Positions 16,611-23,841 of a stretch of 34,913 nucleotides of DNA are shown here, in pieces. This stretch comes from an uncultured Sellimonas sp. Its GTDB lineage: Bacteria; Bacillota; Clostridia; Lachnospirales; Lachnospiraceae. Both the position numbers and the translations under genes were made by a program. The DNA lies in contig CAJFMZ010000011.1 of NCBI GenBank assembly GCA_904393575.1, forward strand, positions 1 through 34,913, in the 5' to 3' direction. A model generated the notes under the pieces. The model did no database searches and was not told the DNA's origin. It was given only the letters and a program-made list of their open reading frames with translations. Numbering within the stretch: position 1 is the stretch's first letter; every line of letters starts with the position of its first letter.

Positions 16611-18329
16611 CTAGCAGTCCATCAGCATTTCGTGAAGTGTTCCGTTAGGTTTTACCATCGGATAGACAAGCTCTTCCGGATCGATGATAAATTCGATCAG
16701 AGTCGGTACCTTCGTCTCCTTTGCCGCTGCCCGAAGAGCCGGCTCGATCTCCTCTTTCTTTTCCACACGGATTCCCTTCGCCCCATAGCTTTCCGCCAGT
16801 TTTACAAAATCCGGCGTATATTCCGGAAGCTTTTCATCTCCTCTTCGCAGAGCAGCTCCCGCCAGCAGATTGGTCATGGCATACCGTTTGCCGTAGAAAA
16901 GTTTCTGCCACTGCCTTACCATTCCAAGATACGTATTATTCAAAACGCAGATGACAATCGGAAGCTCTTCCAGCACTGCCGTGGCAAATTCCTGGATGTT
17001 CATCTGCATACCGCCGTCTCCGGAAACGACAATCACCGGTTTGTCCGGATTGCCAATCTTCGCGCCGATTCCGCCTGGGAATCCGTATCCCATCGTTCCA
17101 AGACCGCCTGACATCAACAGTCGTTTTTTCGGCGTAATCTCCGCATACTGTGCAGCGAACATCTGATGCTGTCCAACGTCTGTCACGATAATTCCTTCGT
17201 CAAAGACATGGTTGATCCCTTCGATCACATCCTGCGGGAGCATTGTATTTCCTTTCTTTTTCATCTGAAGCGGATGCTCCTTCTCCCAGGAATGAATCGT
17301 CTCCATCCAGTCGGCAGTATCTTTCTCCTCCGCATAGTCCAGCATTTTTTCGATTGCTTCTTTGGCATCCGCTACAATCGGAACATCTACATGAATGTTC
17401 TTGGATATAGATGCGGTATCGATATCGATATGCACAATCTTTGCATTTGGTGCAAAGGCATGAAGTTTTCCTGTAATCCGGTCATTAAATCTGGTTCCAA
17501 TGGAAAACAGAACATCGCATTCCTCCACTGCCATGTTGGCGGCATAGGCTCCATGCATGCCGAGATTGGCCACGTAATAAGGATGATTGGTCGGCACCGC
17601 CCCTCTTCCCATAACGGTCGTCACCACAGGGATCTTCGTCTTTTCCACCAGCCGTGTAAACGCCTCGTTTGCTCTTGCGATATTGACGCCGCCTCCTGCA
17701 AGGAAGAGCGGACGCTTTGCATGATTTAACAGTTTCACTGCCCGTTTCAACTGTCCGATATGCACACTGGTGTTCGGCTTATATCCACGGATGTTGACTT
17801 CCTTTGGATACTCCGAAGATCCCAGTTCTCCCATCACATCTTTTGGAAGATCCACCAGAACCGGGCCAGGCTTTCCGCTTCTCGCAATATAAAAGGCTTC
17901 TTTGATAATTCTTCCCAGATCCTCTCTGCGGTGAACTGTCACTCCGTATTTGGTAATGCTTCTTGTAATCCCTACAATATCCACTTCCTGGAATGCATCA
18001 TTGCCGATCAGATGTCTCGCCACCTGTCCTGTAAAGCATACCAGCGGCACGCTGTCGTAATTGGCCGTTGCAAGCCCGGTCACCAGGTTTGTGGCGCCTG
18101 GTCCGCTTGTCACCAGACAGACACCGACCTTCCCTGTCGATCTTGCATAGGCGTCCGCCTCGTGGACCAGCGCCTGCTCATGCCTTGGGAGAATGATTTT
18201 GATGTCTCCCTGTTTGTAGAGCTCATCACTGATATCAATCGTACACGCTCCCGGATATCCAAAGAGCGTATCAACACCTTCTTCTTTTAATGCTTTTACC
18301 AGAAGCTTGTTTCCGCTGATTTTTCTCAT
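16611..18329 (-). CDS. ilvB: Acetolactate synthase large (catalytic) subunit
   Basis: A thiamine-diphosphate enzyme condensing pyruvate with pyruvate or 2-oxobutyrate, the first committed step to valine/leucine and isoleucine. The 572 residues carry the catalytic glutamate E51 in PRHEQALVHEADAYARSTGK, SGPGATNLVTGLATA, the FAD/central-domain blocks and the ThDP motif beginning GDGGMQMNIQEFATAV and ending VLNNTYLGMVRQWQ. GGLGTMGYGFPGGIGAKIG supports a biosynthetic form. The site AAAAGGAGG lies seven bases before the ATG. The roughly 100-base stretch between the T-box terminator and ATG has no other visible feature. ilvN follows. Confidence 0.97.
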   Translation of the reverse strand: MRKISGNKLLVKALKEEGVDTLFGYPGACTIDISDELYKQGDIKIILPRHEQALVHEADAYARSTGKVGVCLVTSGPGATNLVTGLATANYDSVPLVCFTGQVARHLIGNDAFQEVDIVGITRSITKYGVTVHRREDLGRIIKEAFYIARSGKPGPVLVDLPKDVMGELGSSEYPKEVNIRGYKPNTSVHIGQLKRAVKLLNHAKRPLFLAGGGVNIARANEAFTRLVEKTKIPVVTTVMGRGAVPTNHPYYVANLGMHGAYAANMAVEECDVLFSIGTRFNDRITGKLHAFAPNAKIVHIDIDTASISKNIHVDVPIVADAKEAIEKMLDYAEEKDTADWMETIHSWEKEHPLQMKKKGNTMLPQDVIEGINHVFDEGIIVTDVGQHQMFAAQYAEITPKKRLLMSGGLGTMGYGFPGGIGAKIGNPDKPVIVVSGDGGMQMNIQEFATAVLEELPIVICVLNNTYLGMVRQWQKLFYGKRYAMTNLLAGAALRRGDEKLPEYTPDFVKLAESYGAKGIRVEKKEEIEPALRAAAKETKVPTLIEFIIDPEELVYPMVKPNGTLHEMLMDC

Positions 18330-18428
18330 GCCGTTTCCTCCTTTTCTTCTCCTGCTCCAAACCCTCTGTCTTTTCCTGCATCCATACGGAAATCATATTC
18401 TTCAGGCGGTCAAAAAAGTCTTCCTTTA

Positions 18429-18463
18429 GAAAAAAAGTCGCCCTAAGCCTTTGCTTAGGGCGA
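18429..18463 (-). terminator. T-box intrinsic terminator
   Basis: An 11-bp perfect stem (TCGCCCTAAGC/GCTTAGGGCGA) with a four-base loop is followed by CTTTTTTTC on the minus strand. It is the switchable off-state of the T-box and the first strong terminator after dfrA. Confidence 0.93.
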
Positions 18464-18725
18464 ATAAATCCGTGATACCACCTAACTTCAGAATTTCTCT
18501 GCACTCAACCAGTACTTTCATACTGTTTCCCGATAACGCTGGAACAGCGTCGGAGCCTAATCACATCTTACTTCCTGTATCGAATAAGACCTTTTCAGTC
18601 CGCTGTTCGTGGGCCAGTTCCCTCCTGCCTTCACGAAGACTTTCACCATCCGTCTCCTCTCTGCGCATCCGGCTCGAAGCTACTCCTCCCAGTCACTACA
18701 TTTCTCTGTCTCGTTAAAGTAATTA
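18429..18725 (-). promoter_or_regulatory. T-box riboswitch (leucine specifier likely) upstream of ilvBN
   Basis: The leader carries the conserved antiterminator bulge AGGTGGTATCACGG (18470-18483) and just after it a perfect terminator stem, TCGCCCTAAGC/GCTTAGGGCGA, with a run of T. The 5' half has stem I landmarks (GGAGTAG, CAGAGAG, GATGGTGAAAG). In the specifier loop GGAA is followed by CTG (18615-18617), GCC, which is the usual specifier position, so tRNA-Leu is the likely ligand. Uncharged tRNA should prevent termination and raise ilvBN expression. The class is Rfam T-box (RF00230); the specifier reading is my inference. Confidence 0.93.
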
Positions 18726-18730
18726 TTGAC

Positions 18731-18760
18731 ATTATACGTGGTCGAGCTGTCGATTGTCAA
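18731..18760 (-). promoter_or_regulatory. Strong promoter of the T-box leader
   Basis: On the minus strand consensus TTGACA and consensus TATAAT are 18 bases apart. It lies 15 bases after the dfrA stop codon. Confidence 0.88.
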
Positions 18761-18775
18761 GCTTTTTCTCCCGGA

Positions 18776-19276
18776 TCAGTGGTCTGTATTTTTTCTTTGG
18801 TACTTTGCAAACACATATTCCAGATCAAAATAGGTCTGCTCATCGGACTCGCCTTCCAGTATCCAGTCCTCCTCCTGATCCAGATTCGGGAAAAAGGTAT
18901 CCGCCTCATAGGCATGGTCCGTCTTCGTCACATATGCCTCTGTACAGTACGGAAGCAGCATCCGGTAAATACTTTCACCGCCAATGACAAAAAGGCTCTC
19001 CTCCGGATATTTCCTAACTTCTTCCAGCAGTTCTTCTTTGCTGTGGACAACAACAGCCCCCTTTGCCTCATAGTGCGGATCTCTTGTAAGAACGATATTG
19101 GTTCTGTTTTTCAGCGGCTGTCCTCCCGGAAAACTTTCCAGTGTTTTTCTTCCCATAATGACTACCTGTCCGGTCGTAGTCTCCCGGAAAAACTTCATAT
19201 CGGCCGGAATGCTGACAAGCAGCTTGTTCTTGTTTCCTATAGCCCAGTTTTTATCTACATTTACAATCAGCTTCAT
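18776..19276 (-). CDS. folA: Dihydrofolate reductase
   Basis: Reduces dihydrofolate to tetrahydrofolate with NADPH, regenerating the cofactor consumed by ThyA. The 166 residues begin MKLIVNVDKNWAIGNKNKLLVSIPADMKFFRETT, where the W-x-IG-x-x-x-x-L pattern and the acidic residue in the PADMKFF helix mark the substrate site. VIMGRKTLESFP, then NIVLTRD and FVIGGESIYRMLLPYC complete the NADPH site. It lies 20 bases after thyA with a GAGGAG site and is the last gene of folT-thyA-dfrA. No terminator is seen between its stop and the ilvB promoter, so transcripts may run into the T-box leader. The gene may also be called dfrA. Confidence 0.96.
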   Translation of the reverse strand: MKLIVNVDKNWAIGNKNKLLVSIPADMKFFRETTTGQVVIMGRKTLESFPGGQPLKNRTNIVLTRDPHYEAKGAVVVHSKEELLEEVRKYPEESLFVIGGESIYRMLLPYCTEAYVTKTDHAYEADTFFPNLDQEEDWILEGESDEQTYFDLEYVFAKYQRKNTDH

Positions 19277-19296
19277 GCCTGTATCTCCTCTTTCTC

Positions 19297-20145
19297 TTAT
19301 ACTGCGATCGGAATATTTTTGATCTGCGGTCCTGTCACATAGTCATCCAGACGCACATCATCCGGCGTAAAATCATAAAAATTTTTAATCTCCGGATTCA
19401 GCCAGAACTTTGGCGCCTCATGCTGCTCTCTGGAAATCAGCTCCTCCACCAGAGGAATATGCCGGTCATAAATATGTGCGTCCGCAATTACATGGACAAA
19501 CTCCCCTGCCTGCATGTCACAGACCTGTGCCATCATGTGCATCAGTACCGCATACTGACAGACATTCCAGTTGTTTGCGGCCAGGACATCCTGGGACCGC
19601 TGATTCAGGATTCCATTTAGTACCAGCTTTTCGCTGTCAGGACGCTTTGTCACATTAAAGGTCATGCTGTAAGCACATGGATACAGATTCATCTCATGGA
19701 GATCCTGATGGACATAAATATTCGTCAGAATTCTCCTACTGTATGGATTGTGTTTCAGATCATAAATCACACGATCCACCTGGTCCATCATTCCCTCTTT
19801 GTACTGATGCTTCACTCCCATCTGGTATCCGTACGCTTTTCCGATGGAACCGTCCTCATCAGCCCAGCTGTCCCAGATATGGGGTTTCAGATCGTGAATA
19901 TTGTTGGATTTGCGCTGCCAGATCCAGAGCATTTCGTCCGTACAGCTTTTAATTCCGGTCCTTCGAAGCGTCAGCGCCGGGAATTCTTTGGAAAGATCAT
20001 ACCGGTTTACCACTGCGAACTTCTTTATCGTATAGGCCGGAGTCCCATCCTCCCATTTTGGGCGCACCTTTTCCCCTTCCGTACTGGTTCCGTGATCTAT
20101 GATGTCTCTGCACATGCTGACAAAAACCTGATCCGCATAACTCAT
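19297..20145 (-). CDS. thyA: Thymidylate synthase (ThyA type)
   Basis: Converts dUMP to dTMP using methylenetetrahydrofolate, producing dihydrofolate for DfrA. The 282 residues have the N-terminal RPKWEDGTPAYTIKKF, LWIWQRKSNNIHDL, IWDSWADEDGSIGKAYGYQM and the C-terminal HIYDRHIPLVEELISREQ blocks. The catalytic cysteine is C157 in LYPCAYSMTF, not the textbook PPCH. I recall a similar LYPC variant in Bacillus-type ThyA, so this looks like a known subgroup. The NNWNVCQYAVL block supplies the dUMP-binding asparagine. It lies in the folate operon, 26 bases after folT. Confidence 0.95.
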   Translation of the reverse strand: MSYADQVFVSMCRDIIDHGTSTEGEKVRPKWEDGTPAYTIKKFAVVNRYDLSKEFPALTLRRTGIKSCTDEMLWIWQRKSNNIHDLKPHIWDSWADEDGSIGKAYGYQMGVKHQYKEGMMDQVDRVIYDLKHNPYSRRILTNIYVHQDLHEMNLYPCAYSMTFNVTKRPDSEKLVLNGILNQRSQDVLAANNWNVCQYAVLMHMMAQVCDMQAGEFVHVIADAHIYDRHIPLVEELISREQHEAPKFWLNPEIKNFYDFTPDDVRLDDYVTGPQIKNIPIAV

Positions 20146-20171
20146 ATTGTTACCTCCTGTTCATTCGATTT

Positions 20172-20738
20172 CTAGTGTGATTTCATCAAGGCAAATACCT
20201 TTGCTCTGGATAATGTCCGTACTACGAGATAAAACAGGACTGTTTCCACCGGCACCATCAGAATCTGCTTGAGCAGTCTGGCCGGAAGCAGCACTGCGAA
20301 AGAACTGCCGTACATGACGGTAAGCCAGAATGTGTTCAGACAGGTATTTACCAGTACCGCAACCAGAACCTTGGCCAGTATGATCCTTCCCACGGAAAGC
20401 GGCTTCTTGTACAATATCAATCCATAAATAACGCCGCCCGCCGCCGCACTGATGGTAAAACCTGGGAAAAAGGCTCCCGTCGGCTTGACGAGAAATTTCA
20501 GGATATCTGCGGTTCCTGCCACAATTCCACCCACAGATGGTCCAAACAGCATGGCCGCAATCTCATTTGGCAAAAAGGAAAATCCGATCTTGAGAAAGTC
20601 AGTCACCTGTACTGTTCCAAAAAAGCCCAGCATCACGGCCAGTGCCAGAAGCATGGCAATGACAGCCAGCGTGCGGCTGTCCTTTAGTTCTTCGGCCGAT
20701 TCCCGGAACAGGTCTCGTAGTTTCTTACATTTTTCCAT
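20172..20738 (-). CDS. folT: Folate-type ECF transporter S component (FolT)
   Basis: The substrate-binding membrane subunit of an energy-coupling-factor folate importer; the shared ATPase/T module must be elsewhere. The 188 residues show several hydrophobic helices: LAVIAMLLALAVMLGFF, the FLPNEIAAMLFGPSVGGIVAGTADILKFLV segment typical of FolT, TISAAAGGVIYGLILY, and the C-terminal helices. The ORF track runs much further upstream, but the ATG at 20738 follows AAGGAGG by nine bases and gives the family N-terminus (MEKCKKLRDLFRESAEELKDSRTLA). The upstream part is the riboswitch. Operon position next to thyA and dfrA and the THF riboswitch support folate as substrate. Confidence 0.92.
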   Translation of the reverse strand: MEKCKKLRDLFRESAEELKDSRTLAVIAMLLALAVMLGFFGTVQVTDFLKIGFSFLPNEIAAMLFGPSVGGIVAGTADILKFLVKPTGAFFPGFTISAAAGGVIYGLILYKKPLSVGRIILAKVLVAVLVNTCLNTFWLTVMYGSSFAVLLPARLLKQILMVPVETVLFYLVVRTLSRAKVFALMKSH

Positions 20739-20741
20739 AAA

Positions 20742-20790
20742 AATATACCTCCTTTGCAGTAGTCCTTTTGCCACGCACAGCAGGTATATT
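20742..20790 (-). promoter_or_regulatory. Expression platform: folT Shine-Dalgarno sequestering helix
   Basis: On the minus strand AATATACCT (20782-20790) is the perfect complement of AGGTATATT (20742-20750), which includes the end of the AGGAGG ribosome binding site. The hairpin would hide the site when THF is bound. No U-run follows, so translation rather than termination is the likely control point. Confidence 0.75.
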
Positions 20791-20805
20791 GTTCTCTGTC
20801 TATGT

Positions 20806-20907
20806 GCAGCAGCGGGATGCGAAATATGTACCGCAAGAAACATCTTTTCGTCCATCGGCAACTCCCCGTCCGAGTGGCACTTAACGCACATATTTCTACT
20901 CTGCCTG
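20806..20907 (-). promoter_or_regulatory. Tetrahydrofolate (THF) riboswitch upstream of folT
   Basis: The minus strand carries the THF consensus in order: GCAGAGTAG, GCGTTAAGTG, GGACGGGGAGTTGCCG, GACGAAA, and closing GCATCCCGCTGC. Paired segments include AAATATGT with ACATATTT. The class (Rfam RF01831) senses reduced folates and is known upstream of folT. The -10 TATAAT lies about 15 bases before the aptamer. Output is probably translational, by the pairing described in the next entry. Confidence 0.9.
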
Positions 20908-20922
20908 TTCATTTCGTCTCTG

Positions 20923-20951
20923 ATTATAGCACGAACTCTCTTTACCGTAAA
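20923..20951 (-). promoter_or_regulatory. Promoter of the folate operon
   Basis: On the minus strand TTTACG and TATAAT are 17 bases apart, with an extended -10 TG. The -35 box overlaps a short inverted repeat, TCTTTACGGTAAAGA, of unknown meaning. Confidence 0.7.
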
Positions 20952-20959
20952 GATCTTTC

Positions 20960-21604
20960 TCAGTATCCCATGGCCTCTTCTCTGGTCATCCAGAAATGGA
21001 TACCGTGTGTGGAGTCCTTCCACCTGTCTTCGGTAAAGGAATCGGCGTACACCCATGCTCCTTTCCGGTATACAAAATTCTCATCCACCATGGACCATGC
21101 CTCATCGAATTCTTCCGTACCGTCAAAGCTTTTGATTGTCAGCACTTTGGCCTTGTCACAGCGGCATGTGGGTCCTGTGGCCGAGCTTCTTCTGGCGTCT
21201 GCCGGTACGAGGAGTTGGACAATCCGGTCATACAGACACTTTTTGTACGCCACGAAGGCCCCGGTCTCCGGACAGCGCATGACATATCCCCTGGTTGTCT
21301 CATCCATCTTTGCTCCCGTCAGATCGGCATATTCCAGCACACACAGCCGAATATCCGCGCCCCGGAAATCCGCATGGCAAAGCCTGCATCCCCGCAGATC
21401 CGCTCCTCTTAGATCCGCACCACAAAACACCGCACCTTCCAGATCACAGTCCCGGAATCTTGCATTTTTCAGGCAGCACTCTGTAAAATCTGTATTTTTA
21501 AAACTGACCGATGTGAATTCTCCCCATTCCAGATTCTGACCCCTTAACTTTTCCCCGTCCATACTGCATTGTTCCCATACTGTTTTTCCATTCTTTTTTT
21601 CCAT
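20960..21604 (-). CDS. Pentapeptide-repeat protein with additional C-terminal domain
   Basis: A 214-residue protein. Residues about 20-105 are right-handed beta-helix pentapeptide repeats of the A(D/N)LxG type (GEKLRGQNL, CDLEGAVFCGADLRGADLRGCRL). The C-terminal half (GYVMRCPETGAFVAYKKC, IVQLLVPADARRSS, CDKAKVLTIKSFDG, GIHFWMTREEA) resembles the domain I remember as DUF5758, often found after such repeats; function unknown to me. Pentapeptide proteins vary widely, and a gyrase-protecting role cannot be assumed. The protein is cytosolic (no signal). An AT-rich promoter is visible upstream. It is monocistronic and stops close to the folT promoter. Confidence 0.8.
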   Translation of the reverse strand: MEKKNGKTVWEQCSMDGEKLRGQNLEWGEFTSVSFKNTDFTECCLKNARFRDCDLEGAVFCGADLRGADLRGCRLCHADFRGADIRLCVLEYADLTGAKMDETTRGYVMRCPETGAFVAYKKCLYDRIVQLLVPADARRSSATGPTCRCDKAKVLTIKSFDGTEEFDEAWSMVDENFVYRKGAWVYADSFTEDRWKDSTHGIHFWMTREEAMGY

Positions 21605-21622
21605 ATTTTTGCCCCGTTTCTG

Positions 21623-21651
21623 ATTCTATTTTTGTTTTTTAATTTTTTCAA
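21623..21651 (-). promoter_or_regulatory. Promoter of the pentapeptide-repeat gene
   Basis: On the minus strand TTGAAA and TAGAAT are 17 bases apart in a very A-rich spacer. Its -35 box is eight bases from the -35 box of the tRNA promoter, which points the other way. Confidence 0.65.
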
Positions 21652-21659
21652 AAAACATG

Positions 21660-21688
21660 TTGACATTTCCTTTCTTTTATAGTATCAT
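21660..21688 (+). promoter_or_regulatory. Promoter of the tRNA-Gly pair
   Basis: Consensus TTGACA and TATCAT are 17 bases apart, about 33 bases before the first tRNA. Confidence 0.8.
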
Positions 21689-21720
21689 ACTTTTTGTTCC
21701 GAGTGAACAAAATCTGATAA

Positions 21721-21793
21721 GCGACAGTGGCTCAGTTGGTAGAGTACGACCTTGCCAAGGTCGGGGTCGCGGGTTCGAGCCCCGTCTGTCGCT
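21721..21793 (+). tRNA. tRNA-Gly (anticodon GCC), copy 1
   Basis: The 73-nt cloverleaf has acceptor stem GCGACAG/CTGTCGC, D-arm GCTC/GAGT, anticodon loop TTGCCAA with GCC at 21754-21756, and T-arm GCGGG/CCCGT with loop TTCGAGC. CCA is not encoded. The anticodon stem is CGACC/GGTCG. Confidence 0.97.
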
Positions 21794-21817
21794 CTTCTTT
21801 TTCAAATTTAACAGTGT

Positions 21818-21890
21818 GCGACAGTGGCTCAGTTGGTAGAGTACAACCTTGCCAAGGTTGGGGTCGCGGGTTCGAGCCCCGTCTGTCGCT
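21818..21890 (+). tRNA. tRNA-Gly (anticodon GCC), copy 2
   Basis: A near-identical tandem copy starting 25 bases after copy 1, with GCC at 21851-21853. It differs from copy 1 in one anticodon-stem pair (CAACC/GGTTG), a compensated G-C to A-U change. It is presumably co-transcribed with copy 1. Confidence 0.97.
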
Positions 21891-21893
21891 CTT

Positions 21894-21926
21894 AAAACAC
21901 GATTCATCTGAATCGTGTTTTTCTTT
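21894..21926 (+). terminator. Terminator of the tRNA-Gly transcript
   Basis: AAAACACGATT pairs with AATCGTGTTTT around a six-base loop and is followed by more T-rich sequence, a few bases after the second tRNA. Confidence 0.88.
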
Positions 21927-21947
21927 TTTCATTCTTCCATCTTTTCA

Positions 21948-21985
21948 TAAAGAAAAGGATGCCCCAGTTTCCTGCAGCATCCTTT
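21948..21985 (-). terminator. Terminator of the relA-aspS operon
   Basis: On the minus strand AAAGGATGC pairs with GCATCCTTT across a loop of about 14 bases, followed by TCTTT. It lies 20 bases after the aspS stop. Confidence 0.85.
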
Positions 21986-22004
21986 CCGCTGATTTTCCAT
22001 ATGA

Positions 22005-23816
22005 TTACGCTTCTGTTCCGGCATCTTCCTCTTCTGTTCTGATCACGCCGATTCCCAGCTCTTCCAGCTGTTTTGCCGCCACCTCGGACGGAGCTTCCAG
22101 CATCATATCAGATGCATCCTTTACCTTCGGGAATGCGATGACATCACGAATGCTGTCCACTTTTGCCATCAGCATAACGAGACGGTCCAGTCCGTAGGCC
22201 AGTCCTGCATGAGGCGGTACTCCGTATTTGAATGCGTTCAGAAGGAAGCCAAACTGCTCTTCTGCTTCTTCCTTGCTGAAACCGATCACTTCAAACATCT
22301 TCGTCTGGATATCATTCTGATGGATCCGGACGCTTCCTCCGCCCAGCTCGGTTCCGTTGAGCACGATGTCGTAGGCTTTCGCGCGGACTCTTCCCGGATC
22401 ACTGTCCAGATATGGAAGATCTTCTTCCATCGGCATGGTAAACGGATGGTGCATAGCTACGAAACGATTCTCCTCTTCATTCCACTCAAGCAGCGGGAAC
22501 TCTGTCACCCAGAGGAAATTGTACTGGCTCTTGTCAAGAAGATCCAGCTGTCTTGCGATCTCAAGACGCAGATTGCCAAGCACATCCCATACAACCTTGT
22601 TCTGATCTGCCGCAAACAAAAGCAGATCGCCAGGCTGTCCGTCCATAGCCTGAATCAGGGCCGCCATCTCTTCTTCGGTCATAAATTTTGCGAAGGAGGA
22701 TTTCACGCTTCCGTCTTCCTGAACCGCTGCATAGGCAAGACCTTTCGCCCCATATCCTTTTGCGAATTCTACCAGCTTATCTATCTTTTTACGCGGCATA
22801 GCGCCCTGACCTTTTGCATTGATTCCTCTGACGCTTCCGCCCTGCTCCAGCGCTCCTGTAAAGACGCCGAATCCACAATTCTTCACGATTTCGCTGACAT
22901 TGACAAGTTCCATTCCAAAACGGGTGTCCGGCTTGTCAGATCCAAAGCGGTCCATGGCTTCCTGCCATGTCATTCTCTGAATCGGAAGCTTCACTTCCAC
23001 ACCCAGCACCTCTTTAAATAAATACGCCAGCAGGCGCTCGTTCACTTCCAGCACATCGTCTACATCCACGAAGGAAAGCTCCATATCAATCTGGGTAAAT
23101 TCCGGCTGACGGTCCGCACGAAGATCTTCATCGCGGTAACATCTGGCAAGCTGGAAATATCGGTCGCATCCGGAACACATCAACAACTGCTTTAATGTCT
23201 GAGGAGACTGCGGCAATGCGTAAAAGCTGCCTGGATGCACACGGCTTGGAACCAGATAATCTCTTGCTCCTTCCGGAGTGCTCTTCACAAGCGTCGGAGT
23301 CTCGATCTCCAAAAATCCCTCATTTGCCAGGAACTGTCTTGTCAAAGTGGCAATCTGGCTTCTCATGCGAAGATTCCGCTGCATGTCCGGTCTTCTTAAA
23401 TCCAGGAACCGGTATTTCAGGCGAAGTTCCTCTTTCGTCTTGCTGTCCTCCTCAATCGGGAACGGCGGAGTTTCAGATTCAGAAAGGATCCGCAGTTCCT
23501 TTACGCGGACTTCGATGGCCCCCGTTGCAAGATTTTCATTGACCGCACCGGACCGTGCCTCCACAGTTCCCACCGCTGCAATCACAAATTCGCTTCTGAG
23601 CTTTCCTGCTTTTTCAAATCCTTCTTCATCAATGCTTCCATTTTCAAAAATCAGCTGAAGAATCCCGGAACGATCCCTCAGATCGACAAAAATAATGCCG
23701 CCTTTGTTTCTGTTTTTCTGTACCCATCCCATGACGGTAACGGTCTCACCGATATTGGCTGTACCAAGCTCCGCACACCGATGGCTCCTTTTCAGGCCTT
23801 TCATTGATTCTGCCAT
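22005..23816 (-). CDS. aspS: Aspartyl-tRNA synthetase
   Basis: A class IIb synthetase charging tRNA-Asp. The 603 residues begin with an OB-fold anticodon-binding domain (RCAELGTANIGETVTVMGWVQKNRNKGGIIFVDLRDR), followed by motif 1 (GFLEIETPTLVKSTPEGARD), motif 2 (ARCYRDEDLRADRQPEFTQIDMEL) and motif 3 (GLAYGLDRLVMLM). The bacterial-type GAD insertion (about 300-420, FGVFTGALEQGGSVRGIN) is present. The ORF track starts at an earlier Met, but GGAGG lies eight bases before the ATG at 23816, so I use MAESMKGL. It is the last gene of the operon with hisS, hemZ, MBL and relA. Whether it also charges tRNA-Asn is not readable here. Confidence 0.97.
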   Translation of the reverse strand: MAESMKGLKRSHRCAELGTANIGETVTVMGWVQKNRNKGGIIFVDLRDRSGILQLIFENGSIDEEGFEKAGKLRSEFVIAAVGTVEARSGAVNENLATGAIEVRVKELRILSESETPPFPIEEDSKTKEELRLKYRFLDLRRPDMQRNLRMRSQIATLTRQFLANEGFLEIETPTLVKSTPEGARDYLVPSRVHPGSFYALPQSPQTLKQLLMCSGCDRYFQLARCYRDEDLRADRQPEFTQIDMELSFVDVDDVLEVNERLLAYLFKEVLGVEVKLPIQRMTWQEAMDRFGSDKPDTRFGMELVNVSEIVKNCGFGVFTGALEQGGSVRGINAKGQGAMPRKKIDKLVEFAKGYGAKGLAYAAVQEDGSVKSSFAKFMTEEEMAALIQAMDGQPGDLLLFAADQNKVVWDVLGNLRLEIARQLDLLDKSQYNFLWVTEFPLLEWNEEENRFVAMHHPFTMPMEEDLPYLDSDPGRVRAKAYDIVLNGTELGGGSVRIHQNDIQTKMFEVIGFSKEEAEEQFGFLLNAFKYGVPPHAGLAYGLDRLVMLMAKVDSIRDVIAFPKVKDASDMMLEAPSEVAAKQLEELGIGVIRTEEEDAGTEA

Positions 23817-23841
23817 GTTCTCTTCCTCCATTTATCGTGCT

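Noticed and set aside
18271-18504. 77-aa ORF as a leader peptide for ilvBN
   Set aside because: It overlaps the T-box antiterminator/terminator region and the ilvB start, and has no run of branched-chain codons; the T-box explains the region.
20739-21056. N-terminal extension of the folT ORF
   Set aside because: It spans the riboswitch and promoter. The real start at 20738 has a good ribosome binding site and the family N-terminus.
21657-21839. Small ORFs across 21657-22197 on both strands
   Set aside because: They translate tRNA-Gly sequence (repeated SGSVGRV and SNPRP-type strings), so are artefacts of the tRNAs.
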